From an uncultured Bacteroidota bacterium (GTDB lineage: Bacteria > Bacteroidota > Bacteroidia > Bacteroidales > P3): 32,330 nt of DNA. The DNA is taken from positions 1 through 32,330 of the forward strand of contig CACZRR010000010.1 in NCBI GenBank assembly GCA_902783595.1, given 5' to 3'. Shown in pieces: positions 21,847-32,245 of this stretch. Under the pieces are notes generated by a model. It was not told where the DNA came from. It was given only the letters and a program-made list of their open reading frames with translations, and made no database searches. Within the stretch, counting starts at the first letter, position 1. Every line of letters starts with the position of its first letter. The position numbers and the translations under genes were made by a program.

Positions 21847-22942
21847 ATCTGTGAGGCTACTGTTTCTATCTCTTCGTCCGTCATATAAGGATGCATGGGC
21901 AACGAGAGTGCCGTGGCGGTGATTCTGTCGGCCACCATGCATGGATACTGCCCGAGGTGGGCGAAAGCCGTCTGCCGGCTCATGGTGCGGGGGTAGTAAA
22001 CCATCGCTGGGACCCCCGCTGCCTTGAGGCGTGCCTGCAGGGCATCACGGTTGTCGCATTGTATGGTGTACTGCGCCCACGACGAGGTGTAGCCTTCCGG
22101 CACCACGGGGAGCGTCACCTTGCCCCTGAGCAGCTCATTATAGCGCTTAGCCACCCTATTGACAGATTCCATCTCCTCATCGAAGTGTCTCATCTTCACC
22201 TGTAGTACCGCTGCCTGAAGGGTATCAAGACGCGAGTTAAGACCCAAACGCACATTGTCATATTTGTCAGCGCCCTTACCGTGGACACGCAGCGAACGCA
22301 ACAGATCGGCATACTCGTCACTATTTGTGAAGAGAGCACCACCATCGCCATAGCACCCCAGCGGCTTGGCAGGGAAAAACGACGTGGTGCCGATGTCGCC
22401 ACATCCGCAAGCACGACGCCCGTCAGGCAGCCGTCCTCCGAATCCCTGGGCGCCATCCTCCACGAGGGGGATACCCCATGCCTGACAAAGGATTTGAAGA
22501 CGCTCAAAGTCAGCGGGGAGACCGAAGAGGTCGACAGCCATCACGGCAGCGGCACGCAGCATGCCGCGCGTGGCGACAGCATGGTACTTGTCCTTCAGGT
22601 CGTCAATGCTGATATTATATGTATCTTTATCTATATCCACAAAAATAGGAATTGCTCCCACCATCGCCACCGCCTCCGCCGATGCAAAAAAAGTGAAGTC
22701 GGGCACGAATACAGCGTCGCCCTCCCCTATTCCCAACGCCATCAGCGCCAAACGTAGGGCATCGGTACCATTGGCACATGTGATGCAGTGTTTCACGCCC
22801 ACATATTCCGCCAACTCTCGTTCCAGCTCACCCACCTGCTCGCCCATGATATAGGTTCCTGCGGCGGTGGCCTTTATGATAGCCTCCTCCATCTCGCCTC
22901 GCATGGCGCGGTACTGTCGTTGTAGATCACGGAACTGCATAG

Positions 22943-22946
<4 letters not shown>
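21843..22946 (-). CDS. wbpE: PLP-dependent sugar aminotransferase (DegT/DnrJ/EryC1, WbpE-like)
   Basis: A 367-residue aminotransferase. It has the family N-terminus FRDLQRQY and [13 protein letters not shown], the substrate-fold motif [12 protein letters not shown], an ED-type DGAQGFGG, and the PLP lysine (Lys194) in [16 protein letters not shown]. It would put an amino group on the 3-keto sugar made by the neighbouring dehydrogenase, using glutamate. The start at 22946 (ATG) overlaps the acyltransferase stop as ATGA; a second ATG two codons later (22940) is possible. The stop overlaps the wbpA start in the same way, indicating translational coupling. Confidence 0.87.
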
Positions 22947-24381
<1,435 letters not shown>

Positions 24382-24933
24382 TCAGAAGGGGGATGCGATA
24401 TCGCGCAGCAGCGGATGGTGGCGATCCTTGTCGGAGAGCAGTACACGGTCGCGCGCAATGCGCCAATCAATGCCCAGCGATGGGTCGTCCCATGCTATAG
24501 CGCCCTCGGATTCGGGGTGGTAGTAGCTGTCGCACTTGTATTGGAACACCGCCGTCTCGGAGAGCACGGCAAATCCGTGGGCGAAACCATGCGGCATATA
24601 GAACTGACGGTGGTTGTCGGCGGTAAGCTCCACAGCCACATGCTGGCCGTAGGTAGGCGACGTGCGGCGTATGTCCACCGCCACGTCGAGCACTGCCCCC
24701 TGCACCACACGCACCAACTTGGCTTGCGCGTAGGGGGGCAGCTGGTAGTGGAGACCTCGCACCACACCGTACGTCGACTTCGATTCGTTGTCCTGCACGA
24801 ACGTCACCTTGATTCCCGTCTGCTCTTCAAAGGCGCGGGCATTGAAGCTCTCGAAGAAGTAGCCGCGGCTGTCGCCAAAGATGCGTGGCTCGATGATGAG
24901 GGGTCCTTCTATCTCTGTCTTGATAATGTTCAT
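24382..24933 (-). CDS. rfbC: dTDP-4-dehydrorhamnose 3,5-epimerase
   Basis: A 183-residue RmlC cupin. It begins [20 protein letters not shown] and has the family motifs [16 protein letters not shown] (about residues 60-65) with the catalytic His, and MPHGFAHGF. It epimerises dTDP-4-keto-6-deoxyglucose at C3 and C5 in dTDP-L-rhamnose synthesis. The ATG at 24933 overlaps the rfbA stop (ATGA). The other two pathway genes, rfbB and rfbD, are not in the window. Confidence 0.95.
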   Translation of the reverse strand: MNIIKTEIEGPLIIEPRIFGDSRGYFFESFNARAFEEQTGIKVTFVQDNESKSTYGVVRGLHYQLPPYAQAKLVRVVQGAVLDVAVDIRRTSPTYGQHVAVELTADNHRQFYMPHGFAHGFAVLSETAVFQYKCDSYYHPESEGAIAWDDPSLGIDWRIARDRVLLSDKDRHHPLLRDIASPF

Positions 24934-25817
24934 CGTGCGAAGCCGTTGTCGGCCAGTTTGAGGAGGTATTGTCCGTATTGGTTCTTCACCATGGGTTGCG
25001 CCAGACACCGCAGGTCGTCGGCGCTGAGCCACCCCTGTTCGAAGGCTATGCTCTCGAGGCATGCCACCTTGAGGCCCTGGCGTTTCTCTATGACCTCAAT
25101 GAATGTCGACGCCTCCGCCAGCGAGTCGTGGGTGCCTGTGTCGAGCCACGCAAATCCGCGTCCCATGAGCTGCACATTGAGCTCGTCGTCGGCCAAGAAG
25201 GCCTGGTTGACGGAGGTGATCTCCAGCTCGCCACGGGCGCTGGGTTTTATCTGCTTGGCCACCTGCACCACCTTGTTGGGGTAGAAGTAGAGACCCACGA
25301 CGGCGTAGTTCGACTTGGGTTTGGCGGGTTTCTCCTCAATGGAGAGCACACGACCGTTGCCGTCAAACTCCGCCACGCCGTAGCGCTCGGGGTCGGCCAC
25401 CCAATAGCCGAACACCGTAGCTTCACGCTTTTGCTCGGCGGTAGCCACGGCCTTCCGCAGCATGTTGCTGAGGCCGTTGCCATGGAAGATGTTGTCGCCC
25501 AGCACGAGGCACACGTCGTCGTTGCCGATGAACTCCTCGCCAATGATGAAGGCCTGCGCCAACCCGTCGGGCGACGGCTGCTCGGCATAGCTGAAGTTCA
25601 CCCCGAAGTCGCTGCCGTCACCCAGCAGACGCTGGAAGGCGGGAAGGTCGAAGGGGGTGGAGATGATAAGTATGTCGCGGATGCCAGCAAGCATGAGCAC
25701 CGAGATGGGGTAGTACACCATCGGCTTGTCGTAGATGGGCAGCAACTGTTTGCTGACACCTTTCGTGATGGGGTACAGACGGGTGCCCGAACCTCCGGCG
25801 AGAACAATACCTTTCAT
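24930..25817 (-). CDS. rfbA: Glucose-1-phosphate thymidylyltransferase
   Basis: A 295-residue RmlA. It starts [18 protein letters not shown], the nucleotide-binding signature, followed by [17 protein letters not shown], and has LGDNIFHG with a metal-binding Asp and the [19 protein letters not shown] segment. The full length fits the family. It joins glucose-1-phosphate and dTTP to form dTDP-glucose, the first step to dTDP-rhamnose and other dTDP-deoxysugars. It lies 20 bases after the Wzc gene and overlaps rfbC. Confidence 0.96.
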   Translation of the reverse strand: MKGIVLAGGSGTRLYPITKGVSKQLLPIYDKPMVYYPISVLMLAGIRDILIISTPFDLPAFQRLLGDGSDFGVNFSYAEQPSPDGLAQAFIIGEEFIGNDDVCLVLGDNIFHGNGLSNMLRKAVATAEQKREATVFGYWVADPERYGVAEFDGNGRVLSIEEKPAKPKSNYAVVGLYFYPNKVVQVAKQIKPSARGELEITSVNQAFLADDELNVQLMGRGFAWLDTGTHDSLAEASTFIEVIEKRQGLKVACLESIAFEQGWLSADDLRCLAQPMVKNQYGQYLLKLADNGFAR

Positions 25818-25837
25818 ATTACTGTTGTCCTGTCTGT

Positions 25838-28285
25838 CTATTTCTTCTGCTCTTTGGCGGCATCGCTCTCTTCGCCATAACCGTAGCCATAACCATAGCC
25901 GTAGCCATAACCGTAACCGTAGCCGTAACCATAGCCATAACCGTAACCGTAGCCGTAGCCACCGTAGCGTTTCTTGATGAGAGGCACATCGGTGAGGATT
26001 ACAGCCATGTTGCGGAAGCGCTGCTTGTCGGCCATCTCCTGCACAAAGGGCAGCGAGTTCTTGTTGAGGTAACCCACGCGCATGATGTAGGCGGTGAGGT
26101 CGGCCGAACGGTTGACGATGGAGGCGTCGGCCACGATCTGTGCCGGCGTGGAGTCGAGGATAATGTAGTCGTAGTGCTCGCGGAGGTAAGCCACCAGGCG
26201 GTCGAACTTGTCGCCCATGAGCAACTGGGTGGCGTTGGGCGGCGTCTTCTCGCAGACGATGTAGTCAAGGTGGTCGCTCGATTCGCTGTGCATGATGAAG
26301 CGTTCGAAGTCGTCGTTCTGATCCAGCAGGTAGTGGATGAGGCCCAACCGGTTGTGACGGTCGATGGTCTTGGAGAGCGAGCGCTTACGCAAGTCGAGGT
26401 CGACAAGGATGGTACGCTTTCCGGTGTATGCCAGCGAGAGGGCCAGGTTGAGGGCCACATAGCTCTTACCCTCACCAGGCACCGTGGAAACGGTTTGTAT
26501 GACGCGCTGGTCGTCCTTGAGGAAGAAGGGTATGTTGGAATGCAGCAGGCGGAAGGCCTCAGTGACAACGTCAGTGCCGTTGGCGGTGACGATGATCTCG
26601 TCGCTGCCGCGAGGCTCGGGTTTCTGCGGTATCTCACCCAGAACGGGCAGCGAGGTGGCGCGTTCGACGTCAACCTTGGAGCGCAACTTGGTGTCGAAGA
26701 AACTGATGCCGAACATGATGGCACCAGGCAGCGCAAGGCCAAGCACGATTGCTACAAGGAAGTACATCATCAAGCGGGGACCTGCAAGTCGCACCAGGGC
26801 GGGCTCCACAACTTTGGCGTTGGAGATGGTGACGGCAAGGTTCATGGCCGTCTCCTCACGCTTGGAGAGGAGGTAGAGGTACAGCTCCTCTTTGATCTTC
26901 TGCTGACGAGTCACCTCGGTGACCGCTTTCGTCTGCGTAGGCATGGCGGCAATCTGTCCGCGGGCACGGGCCTCCTGGTTGCGGGCTTCCTGCAGGCGCA
27001 CACGCGTGGCGGTGAGGAAGTTGTTGACCGAGGTGTTAATGGCGTTGAGTTGGTCGTCCAACTGCTGACGTAAGGCGCGTACGTCGGGGTTGTTGGGACC
27101 GGCGGTGGTCTTCAGTTTCTTGTAGCGTGTAACAAGGGTGTTGTAGTTGTTGAGCATACCCTGAATGCCAGCGTCGGAGATGCCCACGTTGACGGGGATG
27201 ATCTCCTCCTTGTTGACGGGGTCGGCCACGTGGTTGCGGATGTAGCTGATGAGAGTCATCTCCGTCTCCAGGCGGTTCACCTCGTCGGTGTAGCGCTGAC
27301 CTGTCTGCAGCAGCTGCGACGAGGCGGAACTGAGGTCGGGCAGCTGCGAGCCGCGCTTGATAGATTCCACCTGCGCGTCGACCACATTCAGCTCACCCGA
27401 GATGAGGGCGATACGTTCAGAGATGAAGGCCTCGGTCTTCTGAGCCACCTTGTTCTTGTCGTCGATGGCATCGTCGTTGTAGACGGCAATGAGCGTATCG
27501 ACAATCTGGTTGGCACGCTCGCTGTTGGCGTCGTTGAAGGTGATGGAGAGAATGGAGGCCATCTTGTCGACACGACTGACGCTGAGGCGTCCTACCATGG
27601 AGCGCGCCAGCGGCATGATGGGATGCTCAGCCATATGGAAGGTGACATCCTGGCAGGCTTTGGTATAGAACTCCGTACACTCGATCTTGAACGCTACAGT
27701 GTCGTCCATCTCGATGCGCTGGCTGTAGTAGGCCTCGCCGCTGCGGGTCACGCCGTCCATCGTGGCGCTATACTCATACTTGTTGTTGGCACGCGGGGTG
27801 ACACGCACCGAGAGCGTAATCTCGCGCTTCTCGGGTGCTTTGTCTTGCACCGTGAGTTCAAGAGGAGCGTCCTTGAAGTAGGTGATCTTGCGGAAGAGGT
27901 CGTTGCGCACGCAGGAGTGGTTCAATCCGAGGCGCGCCACCACCTGGCTCATCAGCCACGACGACCGCAGCATGTAGATCTCGTTCTCCAGCGAGAGGTT
28001 GCTGTTGTCCATCCCCATGTTGCTGAGGATGGCATCCATGTTGCGGCTGGAGTAGCGCACGTTGTTGCCGTTGTCACGCACAAGGATGGTGCCGGTGGCC
28101 GTGTAGGTCTTGGGTTCCGACTTATACACCAACGCGGCGACAAAGAGGCAGACGACCACGGAGATGAGGAACCAGTACCAGTTGTTGATGACCATGAACA
28201 CGAGGTCGCGCAAGTTGAGAGAGTTCTCGTTGCCGTTGTCCTCGCCAGTGTTGTTCTGGCTTTGGTTTTTGTTATATTTTTCCAT
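25838..28285 (-). CDS. wzc: Polysaccharide co-polymerase and autophosphorylating tyrosine kinase (Wzc-like BY-kinase)
   Basis: An 815-residue inner-membrane protein. A Wzz chain-length domain is bounded by TM helices at about residues 31-51 and 520-545, with a coiled-coil periplasmic section between. The cytoplasmic kinase domain has Walker A VPGEGKS (Lys607), Walker A' [11 protein letters not shown] and Walker B YIILDST (about residue 709). BY-kinases phosphorylate a C-terminal Tyr cluster to control assembly and length of exported polysaccharide. Here the tail is an almost pure Tyr-Gly repeat, 15 Tyr within about 31 residues, followed by a short charged end. It lies 31 bases after the Wza gene. 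Confidence 0.93.
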   Translation of the reverse strand: MEKYNKNQSQNNTGEDNGNENSLNLRDLVFMVINNWYWFLISVVVCLFVAALVYKSEPKTYTATGTILVRDNGNNVRYSSRNMDAILSNMGMDNSNLSLENEIYMLRSSWLMSQVVARLGLNHSCVRNDLFRKITYFKDAPLELTVQDKAPEKREITLSVRVTPRANNKYEYSATMDGVTRSGEAYYSQRIEMDDTVAFKIECTEFYTKACQDVTFHMAEHPIMPLARSMVGRLSVSRVDKMASILSITFNDANSERANQIVDTLIAVYNDDAIDDKNKVAQKTEAFISERIALISGELNVVDAQVESIKRGSQLPDLSSASSQLLQTGQRYTDEVNRLETEMTLISYIRNHVADPVNKEEIIPVNVGISDAGIQGMLNNYNTLVTRYKKLKTTAGPNNPDVRALRQQLDDQLNAINTSVNNFLTATRVRLQEARNQEARARGQIAAMPTQTKAVTEVTRQQKIKEELYLYLLSKREETAMNLAVTISNAKVVEPALVRLAGPRLMMYFLVAIVLGLALPGAIMFGISFFDTKLRSKVDVERATSLPVLGEIPQKPEPRGSDEIIVTANGTDVVTEAFRLLHSNIPFFLKDDQRVIQTVSTVPGEGKSYVALNLALSLAYTGKRTILVDLDLRKRSLSKTIDRHNRLGLIHYLLDQNDDFERFIMHSESSDHLDYIVCEKTPPNATQLLMGDKFDRLVAYLREHYDYIILDSTPAQIVADASIVNRSADLTAYIMRVGYLNKNSLPFVQEMADKQRFRNMAVILTDVPLIKKRYGGYGYGYGYGYGYGYGYGYGYGYGYGYGYGEESDAAKEQKK
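25874..25966 (-). repeat. Hexanucleotide coding repeat, (Tyr-Gly)14 in the Wzc tail
   Basis: Fourteen uninterrupted Tyr-Gly codon pairs occupy 25874-25957, preceded in the protein by Tyr-Gly-Gly (25958-25966). On the coding strand the unit is TAY GGY. Both TAT and TAC, and both GGT and GGC, are mixed irregularly, so the array is a degenerate 6-base repeat rather than a freshly expanded one. Copy-number change in steps of six keeps the frame and alters the number of phosphorylatable Tyr. Confidence 0.95.
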
Positions 28286-28316
28286 AACGGGTATAAGTTG
28301 ACGGGATGAGATGAGG

Positions 28317-29135
28317 TTAGATACGTTTGCTGAGCAGGTAGTAGTAGTATGCCGAGATCAACAAAGAAACGACGGAAACACCGCTGCTGATATAAGTGAG
28401 GTAGATGGGGTCGCGGTCGGCCGAACGTTTGCGCTTCTTGTTGGGCTCCACATACACCACGTCGTTCTGGTGCAGGTAGTAGTAGGGCGACTGAAACACA
28501 TCGTCGGAGGTGAGGTCCAACTCGCCGATGGTGCGCACGCCGTTCTCCTCACGGATGACGGTGACGTTGGTGCGCTGGCCGTAGATGGTGAGGTCGCCCA
28601 CCATACTGATGGCCTCAAAGATGGTGAGACGCTCGCCAGTGGCTTGGATCATGCCGGGGCGCACCACCTCGCCGAGCACGCTGACCTTGAAATTGAGCAA
28701 CTTGACGGTGACAACAGCATCAAGGATATGACCCTCGCTGACAAGGCGCTGCTCCAAGAGGGCGGCGAGTTCAGTGTGCGTCATGCCCTCCACATGTATC
28801 TTGCCCAACACGGGGAAGATGATGTCGCCCTCGCGGCTCACAAGGTAACCCGACACAGCGTTGCTACCGGGGTTCATCACCGAACCGCCGTCGACGGCAA
28901 TCTTGTTGGTCTCCTGGTTGAAGCGTATGGTAGCCTCCGGCGTGCGGCTCTCCACATAGATGTAGAGCTGGTCATTGGCTTGGATACCCTTGGAGAACTC
29001 GCCGGTGATGGCTACCGGCACATCGCGCTGCGACTGACTCAGGTAGGCAATCTCCCCGGTGCTGCCGCACGACACAAGTGTCATCATCGTCACCACGGCG
29101 GCGACAAATGAGAGCCGAGATACTGTTTTTCTCAT
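28317..29135 (-). CDS. wza: Polysaccharide export lipoprotein (Wza-like, Poly_export/SLBB)
   Basis: A 272-residue protein with a lipoprotein signal peptide (hydrophobic core to residue 21, lipobox LVSC with Cys23). It continues with a polysaccharide-export domain (about 45-140, including VSREGDIIFPVLGKI) and one SLBB domain (about 150-215, VLGEVVRPGMI). A C-terminal hydrophobic helix (about 247-268) would sit in the outer membrane. It forms the outer-membrane exit channel for capsule or exopolysaccharide, docking with the following Wzc protein. It is the first gene of the long minus-strand operon. Confidence 0.92.
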   Translation of the reverse strand: MRKTVSRLSFVAAVVTMMTLVSCGSTGEIAYLSQSQRDVPVAITGEFSKGIQANDQLYIYVESRTPEATIRFNQETNKIAVDGGSVMNPGSNAVSGYLVSREGDIIFPVLGKIHVEGMTHTELAALLEQRLVSEGHILDAVVTVKLLNFKVSVLGEVVRPGMIQATGERLTIFEAISMVGDLTIYGQRTNVTVIREENGVRTIGELDLTSDDVFQSPYYYLHQNDVVYVEPNKKRKRSADRDPIYLTYISSGVSVVSLLISAYYYYLLSKRI

Positions 29136-29215
29136 ATTATATAATATTCTCTAAAATATATCAATTCTTTCGTTTACACATCCTTACGGCACATCCCGAA
29201 AGATGTGTCACGCTG

Positions 29216-29246
29216 CAAATATACCAATTTTTCATAACACCGACAA
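29216..29246 (-). promoter_or_regulatory. Bacteroides-type promoter of the polysaccharide operon
   Basis: On the minus strand TATATTTG (29223-29216) matches the TAnnTTTG -7 box, with TTG (29246-29244) 20 bases upstream as the -33 element. Transcription would begin near 29209 and leave a leader of about 75 bases. The first leader bases can form a hairpin, CACATC/GATGTG with a 6-base loop (29190-29207), which could be a regulatory or stabilising element. I see no other promoter of this type on the minus strand down to 15178. Confidence 0.75.
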
Positions 29247-29358
29247 TATTTTTTTCATCTGCCTTTTTGGGCATAAAAAATGACGTCAAAAACAATATAC
29301 CCGCATCACCCACGTTATACCCTCGCAAACAACCCCTTATCTTCGTTTTTAACCATCA

Positions 29359-29726
29359 GCTGCTCTATAGCTGCTCTATAGTTGCTCTATAGTTCCTCTA
29401 TAGTTCCTCTATACCCTCGCTATAGTACCTCCTAGTTCCCTCCCAGTTCCCTCCTAGGATTCCCTAAGATCCCCTAGGACCACCTAGGGCCACCTAGAAT
29501 TGCCTAGAATCACCTAGAATCGCCTAGGACCACCTAGAATCACCTAGAATCGCCTAGGACCACCTAGAATCGCCTAGGACCACCTAGAATCGCCTAGAAT
29601 CCCCTAGGACCACCTAGAATCCCCTAGGACCACCTAGAATCCCCTAGAATCCCCTAGGACCACCTAGAATCGCCTAGGACCACCTAGAATCGCCTAGAAT
29701 CCCCTAGGACCACCTAGGATTGCCTA
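29359..29726. repeat. Tandem array of 36 short CTATAG/CCTAGG-centred units, 11-bp then 10-bp period
   Basis: Nine units cover 29359-29456, eight of 11 bp and one of 10 bp (such as GTTCCTCTATA, GTTCCCTCCTA). They are followed without a break by 27 units of exactly 10 bp (29457-29726), mostly GGACCACCTA, GAATCGCCTA, GAATCACCTA or GAATCCCCTA. Every unit ends in CTATA or CC(T/C)A, so a CTATAG or CCTAG(G/A) core recurs at each junction. There are no unique spacers. TAG/CTA in a 10-bp register puts a stop in all six frames every 30 bases, so it is noncoding. It lies between the divergent wza and kamB promoters. Confidence 0.95.
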
Positions 29727-29756
29727 TCCTCTCCCCCTCCCCAAAATTTTTTTTCG

Positions 29757-29764
29757 TACCTTTG
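29757..29764 (+). promoter_or_regulatory. -7 promoter box of kamBC
   Basis: TACCTTTG fits the TAnnTTTG box, in a 14-base context (TTCGTACCTTTGCA) identical to the ferredoxin promoter. No TTTG lies at the expected -33 position; a C-rich tract and A4T8 run (29727-29754) occupy it, directly after the repeat array. The start codon at 29781 is only 16 bases beyond the box, so the leader would be about 10 bases. Confidence 0.7.
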
Positions 29765-29780
29765 CAGCCAAAACCGCTGC

Positions 29781-30788
29781 ATGCCGTTTGTCGAAGCCAT
29801 ACTGAAACACCGCAGCCTCTCTATCGTAGGGCTGGACAAGAACACGGGAAAAACCGTGTGTCTCAACTACCTCCTGCGTCGTCTGGCGCAAGAGGGCGTG
29901 GCAGTGGGCGTCACCTCCATCGGCGTCGACGGCGAGCAGGTGGACAGCGTGTTCGCCACAGCCAAACCCGAAATCACCCTCTACAAGGGCACACGTTTCA
30001 TCACCTCGGAGCGACACTATCTGATGCGGCAGGTGGTGTCAAAACTGGTGTCCGTCGACAGCCGCCGCACCTCCCTGGGACCCCTGGTGACAGCCGAAGT
30101 GCTCATCCGCGGCAAAGCGCTGCTGTCGGGAGCTGCCACCACAGGCATTCTGCGTCAGCAGATACAACAGCTTGATAACATGGGTTGTAGGATCACTATC
30201 GTCGACGGGGCACTGTCACGCCTGAGCTTGGCATCGCCCACCATCACCGATGCCATGATACTGGCGACAGGAGCCGCCGTCTCGGCCAATCTCAAACAGC
30301 TCATCGCCAAGACTCGCCACCAATACAATCTCATACAGTTGGATGAGGTTCAGGAGAAGACGAGAGCAAACCTATCAACCATAGAATCAGGACTCTGGGC
30401 ATTGGACGACGACAGCCAACCTCACGACCTAGGCATCGCCTCCGTATTCCTGATCGACCGCAGCGAGCAGGATATCCTGCGCTTCGGACGCACACTCTTC
30501 GCCTCGGGTGCCGTGAGCGACCGACTACTGAAGATACTCAACACCAAAGGCGAAGGCATCACACTGATAGCACGAGACTTCACCAAGCTCTTCATCACCC
30601 CGGAAGTATACAACGACTTCCTCCGGCACAACAACCGCCTGCTCGTGCTCAAGAAAAGCCGCCTCATAGCCATCACCCTCAACCCAACCTCTCCACAAGG
30701 CTATCTGCTTGATTCCAAGAGTGCTTGCAGCGCCCTTAGCGACGCCCTCGGCACACCCGTATACGACGTAATGAAGATCAATCAATAG
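29781..30788 (+). CDS. kamB: Putative lysine 5,6-aminomutase reactivase subunit KamB
   Basis: A 335-residue protein with a P-loop near the start, GLDKNTGKT (residues 17-25), then a domain with the ITIVDGALSRLSLASP stretch resembling P-loop NTPase-like reactivase proteins. The pairing with a MutS-like ATPase immediately downstream (stop and ATG adjacent) is the known kamB-kamC arrangement of lysine-fermenting bacteria. There the two proteins are proposed to restore damaged B12 cofactor on lysine 5,6-aminomutase (KamDE). The assignment rests on recalled family resemblance and context; the mutase itself is not in the window. Confidence 0.75.
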   Translation: MPFVEAILKHRSLSIVGLDKNTGKTVCLNYLLRRLAQEGVAVGVTSIGVDGEQVDSVFATAKPEITLYKGTRFITSERHYLMRQVVSKLVSVDSRRTSLGPLVTAEVLIRGKALLSGAATTGILRQQIQQLDNMGCRITIVDGALSRLSLASPTITDAMILATGAAVSANLKQLIAKTRHQYNLIQLDEVQEKTRANLSTIESGLWALDDDSQPHDLGIASVFLIDRSEQDILRFGRTLFASGAVSDRLLKILNTKGEGITLIARDFTKLFITPEVYNDFLRHNNRLLVLKKSRLIAITLNPTSPQGYLLDSKSACSALSDALGTPVYDVMKINQ

Positions 30789-32189
30789 ATGAAAATAAAA
30801 GAACTGATAAAAAGCGACCCCGGATTCCAATATATTATTGATAGCATGGAATTTATGTCCGCTGCCGGACGTCGCAAAATGCTCGACACCTCCTTCAGCA
30901 ACGACCCCTCGTGGCTACAGGACGAGTGGCACCGTCTCGACGAAACCGTAAAAGCCACTCGCGAATATAAATATAAGAAACCATATATCGACCTGCGCCA
31001 CTGCCTGATGTGCCTCCACGACCTGCAGGGCACGCTGGCGTCGCTCTCTGCTCACACCTGCCTCAACGAGGTGGAACTCTTTGAAATCAAGAACCTATCC
31101 CAACTCAGCACAACCGCTGCCACCGCACTCGACAGCATGGGTCTCTCCGCCATGTTACCTATCCCCGACACAAAAGCGGTGTTCGACCTACTCGACCCTG
31201 ACCATACCGGCATCGCCAACTTCTACATCTACGACAGCTACGACCCTCGCCTGGCACCGCTGCGCCGCGAGTTGCAGGGCTTGCAGACATCCGACGGCGA
31301 CCCACAGCGCATCAGCGACCTGCTGGCACAACAAAACGAGATACAGGAGGCCGTCTGCATCGCCCTCTCCGACCGCCTTCTACCATGGTGCGAAACACTT
31401 GTAACAACCATGGAACAAATGGCTTACACCGACTTTCTATTGGCCAAGGCCGACCTCGTCATCCGCTGGGAACTCACTCTTCCCACCGTGGGCGACCACA
31501 CCGAATTCCAAGGCCTCATCAACCCACGCCTGAAGGAGCGCAACGAAGCCCAAAAGCTGCGCTACCAACCCGTCGACATCACCATCCAAAGCGGCGTGAC
31601 ACTCATCACCGGCGCCAATATGGCCGGCAAGACGGTGCTGCTCAAGAGTGTCGGCACAGCACAAGTGATGGCGCAATGCGGCATGTATGTCCCTGCATCC
31701 AAGGCTATTATACATCTCGTAGAGGGCGTGATGACCTCCATCGGCGACGACCAGGACGAGATGAACGGCCTCTCCTCCTATGCTTCGGAAATCATCAAAA
31801 TCAGCGACATCCTGCGCGCCTGCCGCCAACACAACCTGCTGGTGCTCATCGACGAACCCGCGCGTACTACCAACCCCGTGGAGGGCAAAGCACTCGTGCA
31901 AGCCATCATACGCATCCTCGAACAATGCTCCTCCTACACCCTCATCACCACCCACTACGGACAGCTGGGCACACACTGCCGCCGCCTGCGCGTGCGGGGG
32001 TTCGTGGAGAACATGGAAGAGATCCCTCTCACTCCGCAGAGCATCAACCGCTTCATCGACTACTCCCTTACCGAAGATCAGAGCGACAACGTGCCCCACG
32101 AGGCACTCCGCATCGCCTCCATCCTGCAATGCGACACAGAGATGATCACCCTGGCTTCCGAAGCCGTCAACGCCATCGGCAAAGCCTGA
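30789..32189 (+). CDS. kamC: MutS-like ATPase, putative lysine 5,6-aminomutase reactivase KamC
   Basis: A 466-residue protein. The N-terminal two-thirds is helical and resembles the MutS core/lever region. The C-terminal ATPase has Walker A GANMAGKT (residues 275-282), a GDDQDEMNGLSSYASE signature segment, and Walker B LLVLIDEPARTTNP (Asp355, Glu356), as in MutS ABC ATPases. No mismatch-binding domain is present and the protein is far shorter than MutS (about 850). Together with KamB it fits the KamC reactivase rather than DNA repair. It starts directly after the kamB stop; no clear terminator on the + strand follows it. Confidence 0.78.
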   Translation: MKIKELIKSDPGFQYIIDSMEFMSAAGRRKMLDTSFSNDPSWLQDEWHRLDETVKATREYKYKKPYIDLRHCLMCLHDLQGTLASLSAHTCLNEVELFEIKNLSQLSTTAATALDSMGLSAMLPIPDTKAVFDLLDPDHTGIANFYIYDSYDPRLAPLRRELQGLQTSDGDPQRISDLLAQQNEIQEAVCIALSDRLLPWCETLVTTMEQMAYTDFLLAKADLVIRWELTLPTVGDHTEFQGLINPRLKERNEAQKLRYQPVDITIQSGVTLITGANMAGKTVLLKSVGTAQVMAQCGMYVPASKAIIHLVEGVMTSIGDDQDEMNGLSSYASEIIKISDILRACRQHNLLVLIDEPARTTNPVEGKALVQAIIRILEQCSSYTLITTHYGQLGTHCRRLRVRGFVENMEEIPLTPQSINRFIDYSLTEDQSDNVPHEALRIASILQCDTEMITLASEAVNAIGKA

Positions 32190-32210
32190 GGTTCTGACGC
32201 ATTTCCACAT

Positions 32211-32242
32211 AAAAAAACGAGAGAGACATCAACGTCTCTCTC
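32211..32242 (-). terminator. Intrinsic terminator of tRNA-Ser
   Basis: On the minus strand GAGAGAGAC (32242-32234) pairs with GTCTCTCTC (32227-32219) around a 6-base loop and is followed by a run of seven T (32217-32211) after one base. It lies 3 bases beyond the tRNA 3' CCA. On the + strand the same stem has no T-run, so it would serve kamC poorly. Confidence 0.9.
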
Positions 32243-32245
32243 ATC

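Noticed and set aside
25735-25977. Arg/Ser/His/Asn-rich + strand open frame
   Set aside because: It is the antisense shadow of the Tyr-Gly coding repeat of wzc.
29359-29726. CRISPR array
   Set aside because: Units are 10-11 bp with no unique spacers, and no cas gene is in the window.
30789-32189. DNA mismatch repair protein MutS or MutS2
   Set aside because: There is no mismatch-recognition or Smr domain, the length is about half that of MutS, and kamB is directly upstream.
31385-32197. 270-codon open frame on the + strand
   Set aside because: It overlaps kamC in another frame and reads as Arg/His/Pro-rich low complexity; the kamC frame has the ATPase motifs.
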